45,018 bases of DNA from Hyphomicrobiales bacterium (GTDB lineage: Bacteria > Pseudomonadota > Alphaproteobacteria > Rhizobiales > Rhizobiaceae): NCBI GenBank assembly GCA_030456445.1, contig JAKDNM010000016.1, forward strand, positions 1 to 45,018. Direction: 5' to 3'. The notes beneath the pieces were generated by a model that saw only the letters and a list, made by a program, of their open reading frames with translations, searched no databases and was not told the DNA's origin. Positions 26,221 to 35,160 of the stretch are shown here, in pieces; position 1 is the stretch's first letter; every line of letters starts with the position of its first letter. The translations under genes were made by a program, and so were the position numbers.

Positions 26221-27920
26221 AGGGGCTTCTCCGCCGCTTGTATCGTTATATTGACCACGGCCGTACGGCCACCCTTGACCACGTCCAGGGCTTCGCGAAT
26301 TCTAGGTTTAAGTTCAACGGGATTGTCCACGCGCACGCCCCACGCCCCGCATGCCTGCGCAATCGCCTCGAATGCCGGGGGATCGATGATGTCCACGCCC
26401 ACGAAGCCGGAAGCGGCCTGGGTGCCGGAAGGGTAGGCGTCGCGTGCCGCAAGCCGGACGGAATTGTAGCAAGCGTTGTTGACGACCAGGATCAAAACCG
26501 CGACCCGGTTTTGAACGGCGGTCCAGAGCGCCGCCGAAGGCACGCCGAACATGAACGAGCCGTCGCCGACCACCGTCACGACAAGCTTGTCGGGGCGAGC
26601 GAGGGCCGCGCCTATCGACGCGCCTAGACCCCAGCCCAGGAACGAACCGCCGTTGCGCATGTAGGCGCCTTCTGAAGAGGGGCGGAAACCATAGGCAAAC
26701 GGATTGCCCGAGGTCACGGCTTCCTCGTAGAGCTGCGCCTCCGGACAGAGTTCGGTCAGCGTCTGCCCCACCATAAAGGGGGTGATGACGTTGGCGATGC
26801 GGGGGGTATTTTCAAACGGCTCGATCACCTGCCTGTGGCGGTTTTCCATTTCCTGGCGCCGACCGCCGTGGCGTTTTTCATCGAGAGAAGGAAGATACCG
26901 CTCGGCGGCTCGTAAAAGAGCATCCAGACCTTCCTTCACATTAACGGGCAGCACCTCGTCGGCGGGAAATCCCCACTGGGTCATCCCTGTCTGGATCGGG
27001 TTGGTTCCCATGTGGATGAAGCGGGCGTCCGGGCGCAATTCGCGGTCGGCTGGAACGAACGGGACATCCTGATCGACCACAAGCACGACATCCGCCTGCC
27101 CCACCCAGCGTTCCGGATTGAATCCCAGATGAAGCGGATGCTCGAGCGGTGCGTTGAAACGCCCCCTATATTCGGTGATGCCGATCGCCAGCGTGTCGGC
27201 AAGTTTCACCAACGCTTCGCGGTGCTCACGGGATCGGCCGGCGTAACCGGTCAGCAGAAGTGGAAACTGCGCTTCGGCAAGCGCGGCCACCACCCGGTCG
27301 GCGGTAGCATCGGTCAGCCCCTGGAGAATGGAAGGACGTGTCCTTTCCGGCCCGCGCGCGTAGGTCGTTTCGACTTCCGCCATCATGAGTTCCCGCGCCA
27401 TCGCCAGGTAGACGGGACCGCAGGGCTCCGATTGTGCAATCTGGAAAGCGCGTTCGACGGTCGCTCCGATTGCCTCGGGATGGTTCAGGACGCTCGCCCA
27501 CTTTGTATAGTTTCGAACCAGCGCCGGCTGGTCCGGCACGTCCTGAAGCCAGTTGATGAATTTCGTGCGTGCGCCAGGGACCTGGGAATCAAGAACCGAC
27601 GGACTTGTACCGGCGCACAAGAGAAGAGGGATTTGAGAGGCGCGCGCGTCATTCAATCCGCCCGCGGCATTTGCGGTGCCCACGTCCACATGCACGAAGG
27701 CGACCTGCGGCTTGCCTGAAGCAAGATAATATCCCTGGGCCGCGGTAACGGCCACGATTTCGTGAGGGCACAGCACCAGCCTGGGCACGGTTTCGCCGGC
27801 CATGCTCAGCTTGGCCCAGGCTTCCTGGAGCGGAGGAGTGTCTGTGCCGGGGTTGAGAAAGATGGCTTCCACACCTTGGGCGACAAGCCCGCGCAGGAAC
27901 CATTCAGCGACGGTTGGCAC
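26217..27920 (-). CDS. Thiamine-diphosphate-dependent enzyme (acetolactate synthase-like)
   Basis: This 567-residue enzyme has the three domains of the acetolactate synthase/benzoylformate decarboxylase superfamily. The cofactor-activating Glu54 lies in CPHEIVAVTAAQGY, and the diphosphate/Mg site GDGSFMFG...NNACYNS spans about residues 440-475. It would decarboxylate a 2-keto acid or ligate the resulting aldehyde. It is the first enzyme gene after the GntR gene (4 bases) and overlaps the amidohydrolase by 4 bases. With the divergent aldehyde dehydrogenase, a decarboxylase giving an aldehyde that is then oxidised is an attractive but unproved reading. Confidence 0.87.
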   Translation of the reverse strand: MPTVAEWFLRGLVAQGVEAIFLNPGTDTPPLQEAWAKLSMAGETVPRLVLCPHEIVAVTAAQGYYLASGKPQVAFVHVDVGTANAAGGLNDARASQIPLLLCAGTSPSVLDSQVPGARTKFINWLQDVPDQPALVRNYTKWASVLNHPEAIGATVERAFQIAQSEPCGPVYLAMARELMMAEVETTYARGPERTRPSILQGLTDATADRVVAALAEAQFPLLLTGYAGRSREHREALVKLADTLAIGITEYRGRFNAPLEHPLHLGFNPERWVGQADVVLVVDQDVPFVPADRELRPDARFIHMGTNPIQTGMTQWGFPADEVLPVNVKEGLDALLRAAERYLPSLDEKRHGGRRQEMENRHRQVIEPFENTPRIANVITPFMVGQTLTELCPEAQLYEEAVTSGNPFAYGFRPSSEGAYMRNGGSFLGWGLGASIGAALARPDKLVVTVVGDGSFMFGVPSAALWTAVQNRVAVLILVVNNACYNSVRLAARDAYPSGTQAASGFVGVDIIDPPAFEAIAQACGAWGVRVDNPVELKPRIREALDVVKGGRTAVVNITIQAAEKPL

Positions 27921-27924
27921 GACC

Positions 27925-28698
27925 CTAGGCCTCCATCGTAGCAGGATCGTCGTCGGACGATCCCGAGCGAGCGATTTCTTCGCGACGCGTCTCGGCTTCG
28001 CGCAATTCGGTTATCAGCCGATCGGCGGTGTCCCGGAAATGTTCGCCGATAACCGCTTTCGCCTTCTCCACGTCACGATCGCAACAGGCCCTGAAAAGCG
28101 ACCAATGCTGCTCTTGCGGGCGCTCATAGCCCTGCATCCGGACATAGGCCCGAACGTAGCGCTCGACGTTGACGCGCTGGATCTCGATCATGGAGACGAG
28201 GCGAGGCCACCCGCTCGCACTATTGATCGTATGGTGAAATTTCTCGTTCAGCTTGATCCATTTCGGGCCATGGGACCCGCTCTGGTCCATGCGCCCCAGA
28301 AGGGCTTCCATCTCGGCCAGGTCTTCCCGCCCGAGTCGGGGGATCGCCAGTTCCGCCGCCTTCTGCTCCAGAACGATGCGGATGCCGAAGATCTCCTCCA
28401 CATCTCTCGCGCTCAATTCCGAGACAGCGACGCCTCTATGGGGGAAGATCGTTACCAGCCCCTCGCTTTCGAGCTGCTTCAGCGCCTCGCGAACCGGCAT
28501 GCGGCTGACATTCAGCTCGATGGCGATCTCGTCGAGATTCAATCGGTGACCAGCCCTTAGTCCCCCCGAGAGGATCGACTTCCGAAGGGTCTCGACCACC
28601 ACGTCCTTCCGGCTGGCGGGCAGCGCAGGCGAAAATTCTCTAAGCCTCTGGGCGTTCAAGCCTCTCTCCTCAAGCGTGGCCGCACGGGTTCGCCGCAC
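27925..28698 (-). CDS. GntR-family transcriptional regulator, FadR/FCD type
   Basis: This regulator is 257 residues from the GTG at 28698. A TTG at 28659 sits five bases behind GAGGAGAG and is the better supported start (244 residues). The winged helix (RLNLDEIAIELNVSRMPVREALKQLESEGLV) is followed by an all-helical FCD ligand domain with conserved metal-binding positions (RIVLEQKAAELA, KFHHTINSAS, EQHWSLFRAC). It heads the - strand operon and is divergent from the aldehyde dehydrogenase. The palindrome in between is its likely operator. The ligand is probably an organic acid intermediate. Confidence 0.9.
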   Translation of the reverse strand: MRRTRAATLEERGLNAQRLREFSPALPASRKDVVVETLRKSILSGGLRAGHRLNLDEIAIELNVSRMPVREALKQLESEGLVTIFPHRGVAVSELSARDVEEIFGIRIVLEQKAAELAIPRLGREDLAEMEALLGRMDQSGSHGPKWIKLNEKFHHTINSASGWPRLVSMIEIQRVNVERYVRAYVRMQGYERPQEQHWSLFRACCDRDVEKAKAVIGEHFRDTADRLITELREAETRREEIARSGSSDDDPATMEA

Positions 28699-28733
28699 CG
28701 ATTATGCCGGCACGCTACACGCGCCCCGTCTGA

Positions 28734-28765
28734 TTGACAAGTATCTAATATCCAGTATTTTAGAT
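28734..28765 (+). promoter_or_regulatory. Promoter with overlapping palindrome, probable GntR operator
   Basis: TTGACA (28734-28739) and TATTTT (28756-28761), 16 bases apart, form a good sigma-70 promoter reading toward the aldehyde dehydrogenase. An inverted repeat ATCTAA...TTAGAT (28743-28748 and 28760-28765) spans the spacer and the -10. A regulator bound there would block RNA polymerase. The divergent GntR gene makes it the obvious candidate. Confidence 0.6.
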
Positions 28766-28881
28766 CATATCCGAATGGACATTTCCTTTCCTGCCGCTTT
28801 CGACGGAAACGGAGTGCCGGTTTAGCCGACGGATGCCGCCGGCTCGGTTCGTCCATCACTCTGGTATCTGTAGGGGCACCA

Positions 28882-30390
28882 ATGACTGCTACCCACGACG
28901 TCCCATTCTGGGGAATGTTCATTGCCGGAAAGTCGTGTGCCTCACGGTCAGGCAAGCGCCTGATAGTGAAAAATCCGAAGAATGGCACAATCGTCGGGGA
29001 AGTTGCGGAAGGCGACCGGCAGGACATCGACGATGCAGTTGAAGCCGCAACGAACGCCCTTGCGGCCTGGTCGGCCCGATCGGGCGCCGAGCGCGGCGAT
29101 ATCATGGCTCGTGCCGCGGACATTTTGAGAAGCCGTCTTCCGGAACTCCTTACGATCGAGATCGACCAGATTGGCCGCCCGCGCCGGGAGATGGTCGCCC
29201 AACTGGCCCGGCTACCGGAATGGTTTACTTATTTCGGTGCGGTCGCGCGCACGCATGAGGACACGGTGCCGCCGTTCGGAAACGGGTTCCTTAATTATAC
29301 GCGGCGCGTGCCGCTGGGCGTGGTCGGCCATGTGACGCCATGGAACCACCCGCTGCTCATTTTGACCAAGAAGGTTGCTCCGGCCATGGCGGCCGGCAAC
29401 ACGATGGTGGTGAAGCCCAGTGAACTTGCGCCGATTACACCATTGCTTCTGGGTGAGGTGTTTAAGGAGGCCGGGCTGCCGGACGGGGTTTACAATGTCG
29501 TTCCCGGTTTCGGCGCGACAGCGGGGTTGGCGCTGACTTCCCATCCGGACATTCGTAAAGTCGATCTGACGGGTGGAACGGAGACCGGCAAGGCGGTAGC
29601 GGCAATAGCCGGAGGCAATCTCACGCGTATTGCAGCCGAGTTGGGGGGCAAGGCATCCGTCATCGTCTTCCCCGATGTCGAAGTCGACAAGTCCGTCGCG
29701 GCCGCGATGTTCGCATCGTTTATCGCGACGGGACAAACGTGCGTACAGGGCGCGCGCCTGCTCGTTCACCGGTCAGTCCACGATCAGGTCGTGGCCGAAC
29801 TTGTGCGCCGCACGGCAAACATCCGGATCGGCGACCCGCAAGACCCAAAAACCCAGCTGGGGCCGCTCGTCTCGGAAAAGCAGCGGGGCATCGTCGAACG
29901 CTACGTTAACATCGGCCTTCAGGAGGGTGCGACCCTCGCCTTTGGCGGCGGGCGGCCGGAAGGCTCCGATTTGGATCAGGGCTATTATTATAAGCCGACG
30001 ATCTTCACGAATGTGACGAATGAAATGAGGATCGCACAAGAGGAGATATTCGGCCCCGTGGTATGCGTGATCCCTTTCGACACCGAGGAGGAGGCCGTAG
30101 CGCTTGCCAACGGCACCCAGTTCGGATTGGCCACCAGCGTGTGGACGCGCGATCTCGCTCGCGCTCACAGGGTCGCCCACGCTCTGCAGTGCGGCATCGT
30201 CTGGATCAACGACCATCATCGTATAGACCCGGCTTCTCCGTGGGGCGGGTTCAAGATGAGCGGTATCGGCCGTGAAAACGGGCTGATCGCCTACGAGGAA
30301 TATACGCAGATACAGAACGTCATCTTGAACCTGTCGGAGGAATTGTTCGACTGGTATGCAGAGGACGGGGTCGAGAAGAGATATAGCTGA
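28882..30390 (+). CDS. NAD(P)-dependent aldehyde dehydrogenase
   Basis: This 502-residue enzyme oxidises an aldehyde to its acid. Catalytic Cys287 lies in GQTCVQGARLLV and Glu253 in AELGGKAS; the cofactor site includes TPWNHPLLILTKKVAPAMAAGN and DLTGGTETGKAV. The start follows AGGGG at a proper distance. It resembles betaine/amino-aldehyde and hydroxymuconate-semialdehyde dehydrogenases, but the substrate is not readable. It opens the + strand operon under the putative GntR operator and may oxidise the product of the divergently encoded thiamine-diphosphate enzyme. Confidence 0.92.
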   Translation: MTATHDVPFWGMFIAGKSCASRSGKRLIVKNPKNGTIVGEVAEGDRQDIDDAVEAATNALAAWSARSGAERGDIMARAADILRSRLPELLTIEIDQIGRPRREMVAQLARLPEWFTYFGAVARTHEDTVPPFGNGFLNYTRRVPLGVVGHVTPWNHPLLILTKKVAPAMAAGNTMVVKPSELAPITPLLLGEVFKEAGLPDGVYNVVPGFGATAGLALTSHPDIRKVDLTGGTETGKAVAAIAGGNLTRIAAELGGKASVIVFPDVEVDKSVAAAMFASFIATGQTCVQGARLLVHRSVHDQVVAELVRRTANIRIGDPQDPKTQLGPLVSEKQRGIVERYVNIGLQEGATLAFGGGRPEGSDLDQGYYYKPTIFTNVTNEMRIAQEEIFGPVVCVIPFDTEEEAVALANGTQFGLATSVWTRDLARAHRVAHALQCGIVWINDHHRIDPASPWGGFKMSGIGRENGLIAYEEYTQIQNVILNLSEELFDWYAEDGVEKRYS

Positions 30391-30479
30391 AGATCGATAG
30401 ATGGATCGCGGCCGGGGCGGACCGGCCTCCGATAGTCTTCAGCACGTTGCAAGACCGGCGATTTGGACGGGAAGATACA

Positions 30480-31379
30480 ATGGAAGATAACACGGTCGGC
30501 AAGAGTGTTCGCGACAGGATTCCATACGCGTCGATCCACAATCGGCCGGCTCTAAAATTGCCGGGAGATGCTCGCGTCGCGGTCTGGACAATCGTCAATG
30601 TCGAATGCTGGAGCCCGCAGGCAGCCATGCCGCGGACGATCCTGCCGCCGCCGATGGGAAAGCCTCTCTTGCCCGACGTTCCGAACTGGGCCTGGCACGA
30701 ATACGGCATGCGGGTAGGGATATGGCGCTTTCTGGACGCATTGTCGTCACGCGGTCTCAAGGCGACGTTCGCCGTCAACGGTGTTGCGTGCACCGTCTAT
30801 AAAGAGGCGTGCGAAGCAGCCCGCGACGCGGGCTGGGAATTCATGGGGCACGGCTTTTCCCAAAGGCCGATGCACACCGTCGATGACCAAAAAGCCACGA
30901 TTGATGACACCATCAAGGCGATCCACGAATTGACGGGCAAGCCGCCACGCGGGTGGGAGAGTCCGGGGTTGACCGAAACCGATGAAACGATCGATCTCCT
31001 CGCCGAGGCGGGAATCGAATATGTGGCCGACTGGGTTCTTGATGACCAGCCCGTGGCCGTTCGCACCCGCGCCGGTGAAATCACCTCCATTCCCTATACT
31101 GTAGAGATCAACGACGTCGTCATGAGCGCCGTGCAGTTGCAGCCTTCGGATGAGATATTTCGCCGAGGCAGGGATCAGTTCGATCGGCTGTATCTGGAGG
31201 GAGAAAAAATCCCGCGCGTGATGGCGATTTCGATCCATCCGTTCCTTACGGGCGTACCGCACAGGATAAAATACCTCGAAGCGCTGTACGACCATATACT
31301 CGGCCACGAAGGCGTGATCATGTGGACCGGCGGGGAAATTCTGGATTGGTATCGATCCCAGGCCGAAAGGGCAGGGTAA
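30480..31379 (+). CDS. CE4/PuuE-like hydrolase, paralogue 2 (polysaccharide deacetylase fold)
   Basis: This is a 299-residue NodB-fold protein; the start at 30480 is preferred over an ATG 11 codons upstream because GGACGGGAAG precedes it. NVECW (Glu42) replaces the CE4 Asp motif and GHGFSQRPMH (His124, His132) replaces HxxxH. It shares long blocks with paralogue 3: RTILPPPMG, PNWAWHEYGMRVGIWR and RGWESPGLTETDETIDLL. No export signal. The length matches the roughly 293-residue cyclic imide hydrolase of Pseudomonas putida that belongs to this fold. It stands between aldehyde dehydrogenase and asparaginase genes. Confidence 0.82.
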   Translation: MEDNTVGKSVRDRIPYASIHNRPALKLPGDARVAVWTIVNVECWSPQAAMPRTILPPPMGKPLLPDVPNWAWHEYGMRVGIWRFLDALSSRGLKATFAVNGVACTVYKEACEAARDAGWEFMGHGFSQRPMHTVDDQKATIDDTIKAIHELTGKPPRGWESPGLTETDETIDLLAEAGIEYVADWVLDDQPVAVRTRAGEITSIPYTVEINDVVMSAVQLQPSDEIFRRGRDQFDRLYLEGEKIPRVMAISIHPFLTGVPHRIKYLEALYDHILGHEGVIMWTGGEILDWYRSQAERAG

Positions 31380-31449
31380 GGCCGGATGGGATCAAGCCTG
31401 GCCGGATACTTGCCGGTTGCTCCGACATAAGAGTTCTCGGAGGGACGTC

Positions 31450-32436
31450 ATGTCTTTACCCAAAGTCCTGCTGATTTCGCTGGGCGGCACCATTACGATG
31501 ACGCGGGGAAAGGGGCCGGGGATCGTTCCGACGCTGACCGCGGCGGATCTCGTGCAGACCCTGCCGCAGATCGAAAACCTGGCGCATATCGAAACGCTTT
31601 CCCCGTTCAGTTCTCCGGGGGCCTCGCTCTCGATCGACAATCTTATCGAGGTCGCTGCCCTGATCGAGAAACATTTCGCGAGCGGGACCGACGGCGTGGT
31701 CGTCATTCAGGGCACCGATACCATCGAGGAAACCGCCTTCGCGCTCGATCTACTCGTCAAAAGCGATCGTCCTGTCATAGTGACCGGAGCGATGAGAGGG
31801 CCGGAGGCGCCCGGCGCGGACGGGCCGGCCAATGTGCTTGCGGCAACGATCGTGGCCGGCAGTCGACCTGCGGTCGGGCTTGGTGCGCTTGTCGTCTTGA
31901 ACGACGAGGTGCATGCGGCCCGTTTCGTGCAAAAGTCGCATACCGCAATTCCTTCCGCCTTTACCTCGCCACTGGCCGGCGCTGTCGGACTGGTCGCGGA
32001 GGGTAAGGTCCATTTCCATGTTCGCCCAATGACCAGGCCCGAGCCGATCGGCTTGTGCGAAGGGCCGGATATGCCGGTCGCTATCGTCAAGATGAGCTTG
32101 GGAGAAAGCGGGCGTCTGCTCGCGGAAATTCCGCGGCTGGGCTATCGTGGAGTGGTCGTGGAGGGCATGGGCGCCGGACACGTTCCGGCTTCCGTCTCGC
32201 CGATCGTCGGTGATATCGCAAAAGAGATGCCGGTCGTCCTTGCGACACGCGTGGCAACTGGTCCGGCTTTTACCTCGACATATGCATTCCCCGGTTCGGA
32301 AATCGATCTCCTGGGACGGGGTGCAATTTCGGCCGGCTTTCTGTCGAGCCTGAAGGCGCGTCTCCTGCTTACGCTGCTTCTTCGGAAATACGGGGACCCC
32401 GCCCTGATCGGCGATATGTTCAGAAACTATAGCTGA
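31450..32436 (+). CDS. Asparaginase-family amidohydrolase
   Basis: This 328-residue protein of the bacterial type I/II asparaginase family starts at 31450, five bases after GGAGGG. The first catalytic Thr is Thr14 in SLGGTITMT; the second is Thr89 in IQGTDTIEETAF with Asp90, and the conserved Lys follows in DEVHAARFVQKSHT. No signal peptide, so it is cytoplasmic. It releases ammonia from asparagine or a related amide. Next to an imidase-like hydrolase it could act as a half-amidase on a ring-opened product; this role is inference. Confidence 0.9.
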   Translation: MSLPKVLLISLGGTITMTRGKGPGIVPTLTAADLVQTLPQIENLAHIETLSPFSSPGASLSIDNLIEVAALIEKHFASGTDGVVVIQGTDTIEETAFALDLLVKSDRPVIVTGAMRGPEAPGADGPANVLAATIVAGSRPAVGLGALVVLNDEVHAARFVQKSHTAIPSAFTSPLAGAVGLVAEGKVHFHVRPMTRPEPIGLCEGPDMPVAIVKMSLGESGRLLAEIPRLGYRGVVVEGMGAGHVPASVSPIVGDIAKEMPVVLATRVATGPAFTSTYAFPGSEIDLLGRGAISAGFLSSLKARLLLTLLLRKYGDPALIGDMFRNYS

Positions 32437-32505
32437 GATGCCCGGTCTTTAAGCGGGACATGGCGATCGGGCCGACGGAGGCATCGATCCGCACGAGATG
32501 AGACA

Positions 32506-33075
32506 ATGAGTGCTGGAACAATCACACCCGCTGGCCAGCGCCGCCAAGGGGCGTGGACGATCGGGATAGTGGGTTCAGCTCATTTCACCAGTCATTTTCT
32601 GCAATTGTCATTCGCTCCGCTACTGCCGATCCTGCACAACGATCTCGGCGGAGTGTTGTCTGGTGGCTATCTTGCGGACCGCGTCAGGAGGCATGAGCGG
32701 GTCGTGGCAACAGGGCTCACCCTTGGCGCCCTGTTGATGTTCGCTGCGGCGTATCCGGCTCTTCCGATAGCGGCGGTCATCGGCCTGCTCGCCTGTGCCG
32801 GCTTTTCGAGCGGTGCGACGAAACCCGCACGAGACTTGCTGATACGCCATGCGGCACCGCCGGGCGGGTTGGGGAAGGCGTTCGGCATGGTCTATTCCGG
32901 ACTGGACGTAGGTTCGCTCATCGCGCCTGTCGCATACGGCTCGCTGCTCGACAGGAACCTGGACAATCTGGTGTTTGTCGTTTCCGGCGCGCTGGTGCTT
33001 CTGGCCACATTGACGATCTTCCGGGTTTATTCCCAGGCTGCCCGTCAACGCTCATTTGACAGCGAAGCTGCCTAG
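32506..33075 (+). pseudogene. MFS transporter with a large internal in-frame deletion
   Basis: The 189-residue product begins like an MFS protein (SAHFTSHFLQLSFAPLLPIL, helix 1, then HNDLG) and jumps directly into GGYLADRVRRHERVVATGL. That segment belongs to the loop before helix 9 of fosmidomycin-resistance-type MFS proteins. Helices 9 to 12 follow, including KPARDLLIRHAAPPGGLGKAFGMVYSGLDVG. About 200 residues, helices 2 to 8, are missing, with the junction near 32655. The frame is kept, so a protein may be made, but a 12-helix carrier cannot form. It is most likely a dead exporter gene. Confidence 0.75.
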
Positions 33076-33110
33076 GATGCGTTGCTTTCCAGAAAGAGGA
33101 TGAGAATAAA

Positions 33111-33539
33111 ATGGCTGAACTCACTCTTGCTATCGCAAACCGCATCATCGAGGGAGCGCTTTCGGAGGGCGGGCGAACGGGCACCAAACCCGTTGCCGTC
33201 GCTGTAACCGGACCGGAAGGACACCTGATTGCGCTACAGAAACAGGACGGCGCAAGCATGTTCCGGGTCGACATCGCTATCGGCAAGGCGTGGGGTGCGG
33301 TGGCGATGGGCATTTCCACCCGCGGGCTGGCAAAGAAAGCACAGGAGAACCCAAGCTTTATCCACGGACTTTCGGTCGCCTCCGGCGGACGTATCCTGAC
33401 CAGCCCGGGGGGCGTGGTCATTCGCGATGGTTCCGGGCGTGTGCTTGGCGCGGTCGGCATCAGCGGCGATACCGGCGACAATGATGAGAGGCTGGCGATC
33501 CGCGGCATCGAAACCACGGATTTGGTAGCGGACGTTTGA
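33111..33539 (+). CDS. GlcG/HbpS-family (DUF336) protein
   Basis: This 142-residue single-domain protein is of the GlcG/HbpS family: LTLAIANRIIEGAL, PVAVAVTGPEGHLIALQKQDGA, SIGK-like AIGKAWGAVAMG, and GRILTSPGGVVIRDGSG followed by GAVGISGDTGDNDERLA. Members accompany glycolate oxidase, propanediol and aromatic degradation operons; some bind haem or cobalamin. No signal peptide here. It closes the + strand operon, 35 bases after the MFS remnant, and faces a RIME element. Its role is unknown. Confidence 0.87.
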   Translation: MAELTLAIANRIIEGALSEGGRTGTKPVAVAVTGPEGHLIALQKQDGASMFRVDIAIGKAWGAVAMGISTRGLAKKAQENPSFIHGLSVASGGRILTSPGGVVIRDGSGRVLGAVGISGDTGDNDERLAIRGIETTDLVADV

Positions 33540-33561
33540 AGCCCCGGAAGGGCTCCGCCCG

Positions 33562-33663
33562 TAAGAGCACGATGCGATTGGACTGAATCGCATCGTGCTC
33601 TTATCTTTTTGTTTGAGCATGATCTTTTCAGAAAACCGGTTCCCACTTTTCCGGATCATGCTC
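33562..33663. repeat. RIME-type palindromic intergenic element, copy 2 (two palindromes)
   Basis: The first palindrome is a perfect 17-base stem (33563-33579 with 33586-33602, loop 33580-33585) followed by ATCTTTTT. The second has arms GAGCATGATC (33615-33624) and GATCATGCTC (33654-33663) around an ACCGGTTCCCACTTTTCCG core, the best known form of rhizobial RIME-like repeats. It lies between the convergent GlcG-like and LivF-like genes and may end transcription from both sides. Confidence 0.85.
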
Positions 33664-33664
33664 T

Positions 33665-34369
33665 CTAATGCACTCCAAGAAAGCGTAGCAGGGAAGCCTG
33701 GTTTTCTTTTATTTCGGCAGCGGTTGCCGCATGCACCACCTTGCCCGTCTCGAGCACATAGAAGCGATTTGCGACAGCGAGTGCGCTGTAGAGGTTCTGT
33801 TCGACGAGCAAGATTGCAAGTCCGGTTCTGCCGAGATCGGCGATAATGGTCTCAAGGTGCTGCACCATGACCGGGGCGAGACCCTCGGACGGCTCGTCCA
33901 TCAGGATCAGTTCGGGGTCGATCATCAAGGCCCGCCCGACGGCGAGCATCTGACGCTCGCCACCCGAGAGCTGATTGCCGCGATGGTTCTTCCGCTCCGC
34001 CAAGCGTGGGAACATGTCGAGCACACGGCTGACAGTCCAGCCATGCTTGGCGCTGGCGGGCTTCAGCATGGTCAGGTGCTCAACCACGCTGAGCGATGGA
34101 AACAGGCGCCGGCCCTGAGGCACCAATCCTATGCGGCGCGATGCAACCTCATGCGGGGTAAGATGCATGAGCTCCTCGCCGTTCCACAGCAGCGAACCTT
34201 CGCGAACTTGCGGTTGTGCCAGCCGCATGATCGACCGGATCAGCGTCGTCTTGCCCATCCCGTTACGTCCGAGCAACGCGACGACCTCTCCGGAGTTGAC
34301 TTCGAGGGACACGCCATGCAGCACGTGGGCGTCGCCATAGAAGCTGTGCAGATTGCGGACCTCAAGCAT
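33665..34369 (-). CDS. Branched-chain amino acid-type ABC transporter ATPase (LivF-like), second system
   Basis: This is a 234-residue ATPase. MLEVRNLHSFYG at 34369 is the canonical LivF start; the open frame extends 25 codons upstream into the LivG gene. Walker A is GRNGMGKTT (34-42), the signature is LSGGERQMLAVGRAL and Walker B is LILMDEPSEGLAP. It overlaps the LivG-like gene by 8 bases and is the last gene of the - strand operon that begins at the fumarylacetoacetase-family gene. A RIME element follows immediately. Confidence 0.92.
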   Translation of the reverse strand: MLEVRNLHSFYGDAHVLHGVSLEVNSGEVVALLGRNGMGKTTLIRSIMRLAQPQVREGSLLWNGEELMHLTPHEVASRRIGLVPQGRRLFPSLSVVEHLTMLKPASAKHGWTVSRVLDMFPRLAERKNHRGNQLSGGERQMLAVGRALMIDPELILMDEPSEGLAPVMVQHLETIIADLGRTGLAILLVEQNLYSALAVANRFYVLETGKVVHAATAAEIKENQASLLRFLGVH

Positions 34370-35120
34370 TGGCCCGCGCCTTTCCAAGATAAACATCCTG
34401 TACCAATTGGTTGGCCCGGATTTCTTCGGGTGAACCTTCGGCAAGCATCTGGCCGTTGTTGAGACAGGTGACGTAGTCGACGAGCTTGAGCACGAGTTCC
34501 ATATCGTGCTCGATCAAAACGACGGTAAGGTCCTTCGGCAACGAGCGAACGATGTCGGTAACCATCTGGCGCTCTGCCGGAGACAGACCCGCGGCCGGTT
34601 CGTCAAGCAACAGAAGTCGTGGCCTGGAGACAAGCGCCATGGCTATTTCCAGCTGCCGTTGCTCGCCATAGGACAATTCAGTGACTTCCACCGCCTCGCG
34701 TGTGGCAAGACGCGACAGGGCCAGCGCCGAAGCGACCTGCTCACGCTCCTCGCTGACCAGACGCGCCGAACCCAGCATCGAAAACTTTCTGCTACCCGTG
34801 CCGCGCAACGCGAGCTGCATGTTTTGTTCTACCGTAAGGCTGGGGAACAGATTGGTGATCTGGAAGGTCCGGCTTATACCCATGCGGGCGCGCGATTGCG
34901 CCGGCTTGCGGGAAATGTCCAGGCCTTCGAAGGTGATGCGCCCGGAGGTCGATCGCGTAACGCCGGTAATGGCATTGAACAGGGTGGTCTTGCCTGCCCC
35001 GTTCGGCCCGATAATGGCGCGGCGTTCACCCCGTTTCACCGTCATCGAGACATTGTCGACCGCTTTCAATGCGCCGAAAGCGACAACTATATTTTCCAGG
35101 TTCAGCGCGGATTCGGACAC
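34362..35120 (-). CDS. Branched-chain amino acid-type ABC transporter ATPase (LivG-like), second system
   Basis: This 252-residue ATPase has Walker A GPNGAGKTT (38-46), signature LSYGEQRQLEIAMALVSRP and Walker B LLLLDEPAAGLSP, with the LivG tail GSPEEIRANQLVQDVYLG. Unlike the LivG-like protein of the first system, its signature is of normal form. It follows the binding-protein gene by 86 bases, a gap filled by a perfect GC-rich palindrome. Confidence 0.92.
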   Translation of the reverse strand: MSESALNLENIVVAFGALKAVDNVSMTVKRGERRAIIGPNGAGKTTLFNAITGVTRSTSGRITFEGLDISRKPAQSRARMGISRTFQITNLFPSLTVEQNMQLALRGTGSRKFSMLGSARLVSEEREQVASALALSRLATREAVEVTELSYGEQRQLEIAMALVSRPRLLLLDEPAAGLSPAERQMVTDIVRSLPKDLTVVLIEHDMELVLKLVDYVTCLNNGQMLAEGSPEEIRANQLVQDVYLGKARANA

Positions 35121-35160
35121 GATAACGGTTCACGGCTCATTAAGGTCGGGACACTGGAGA

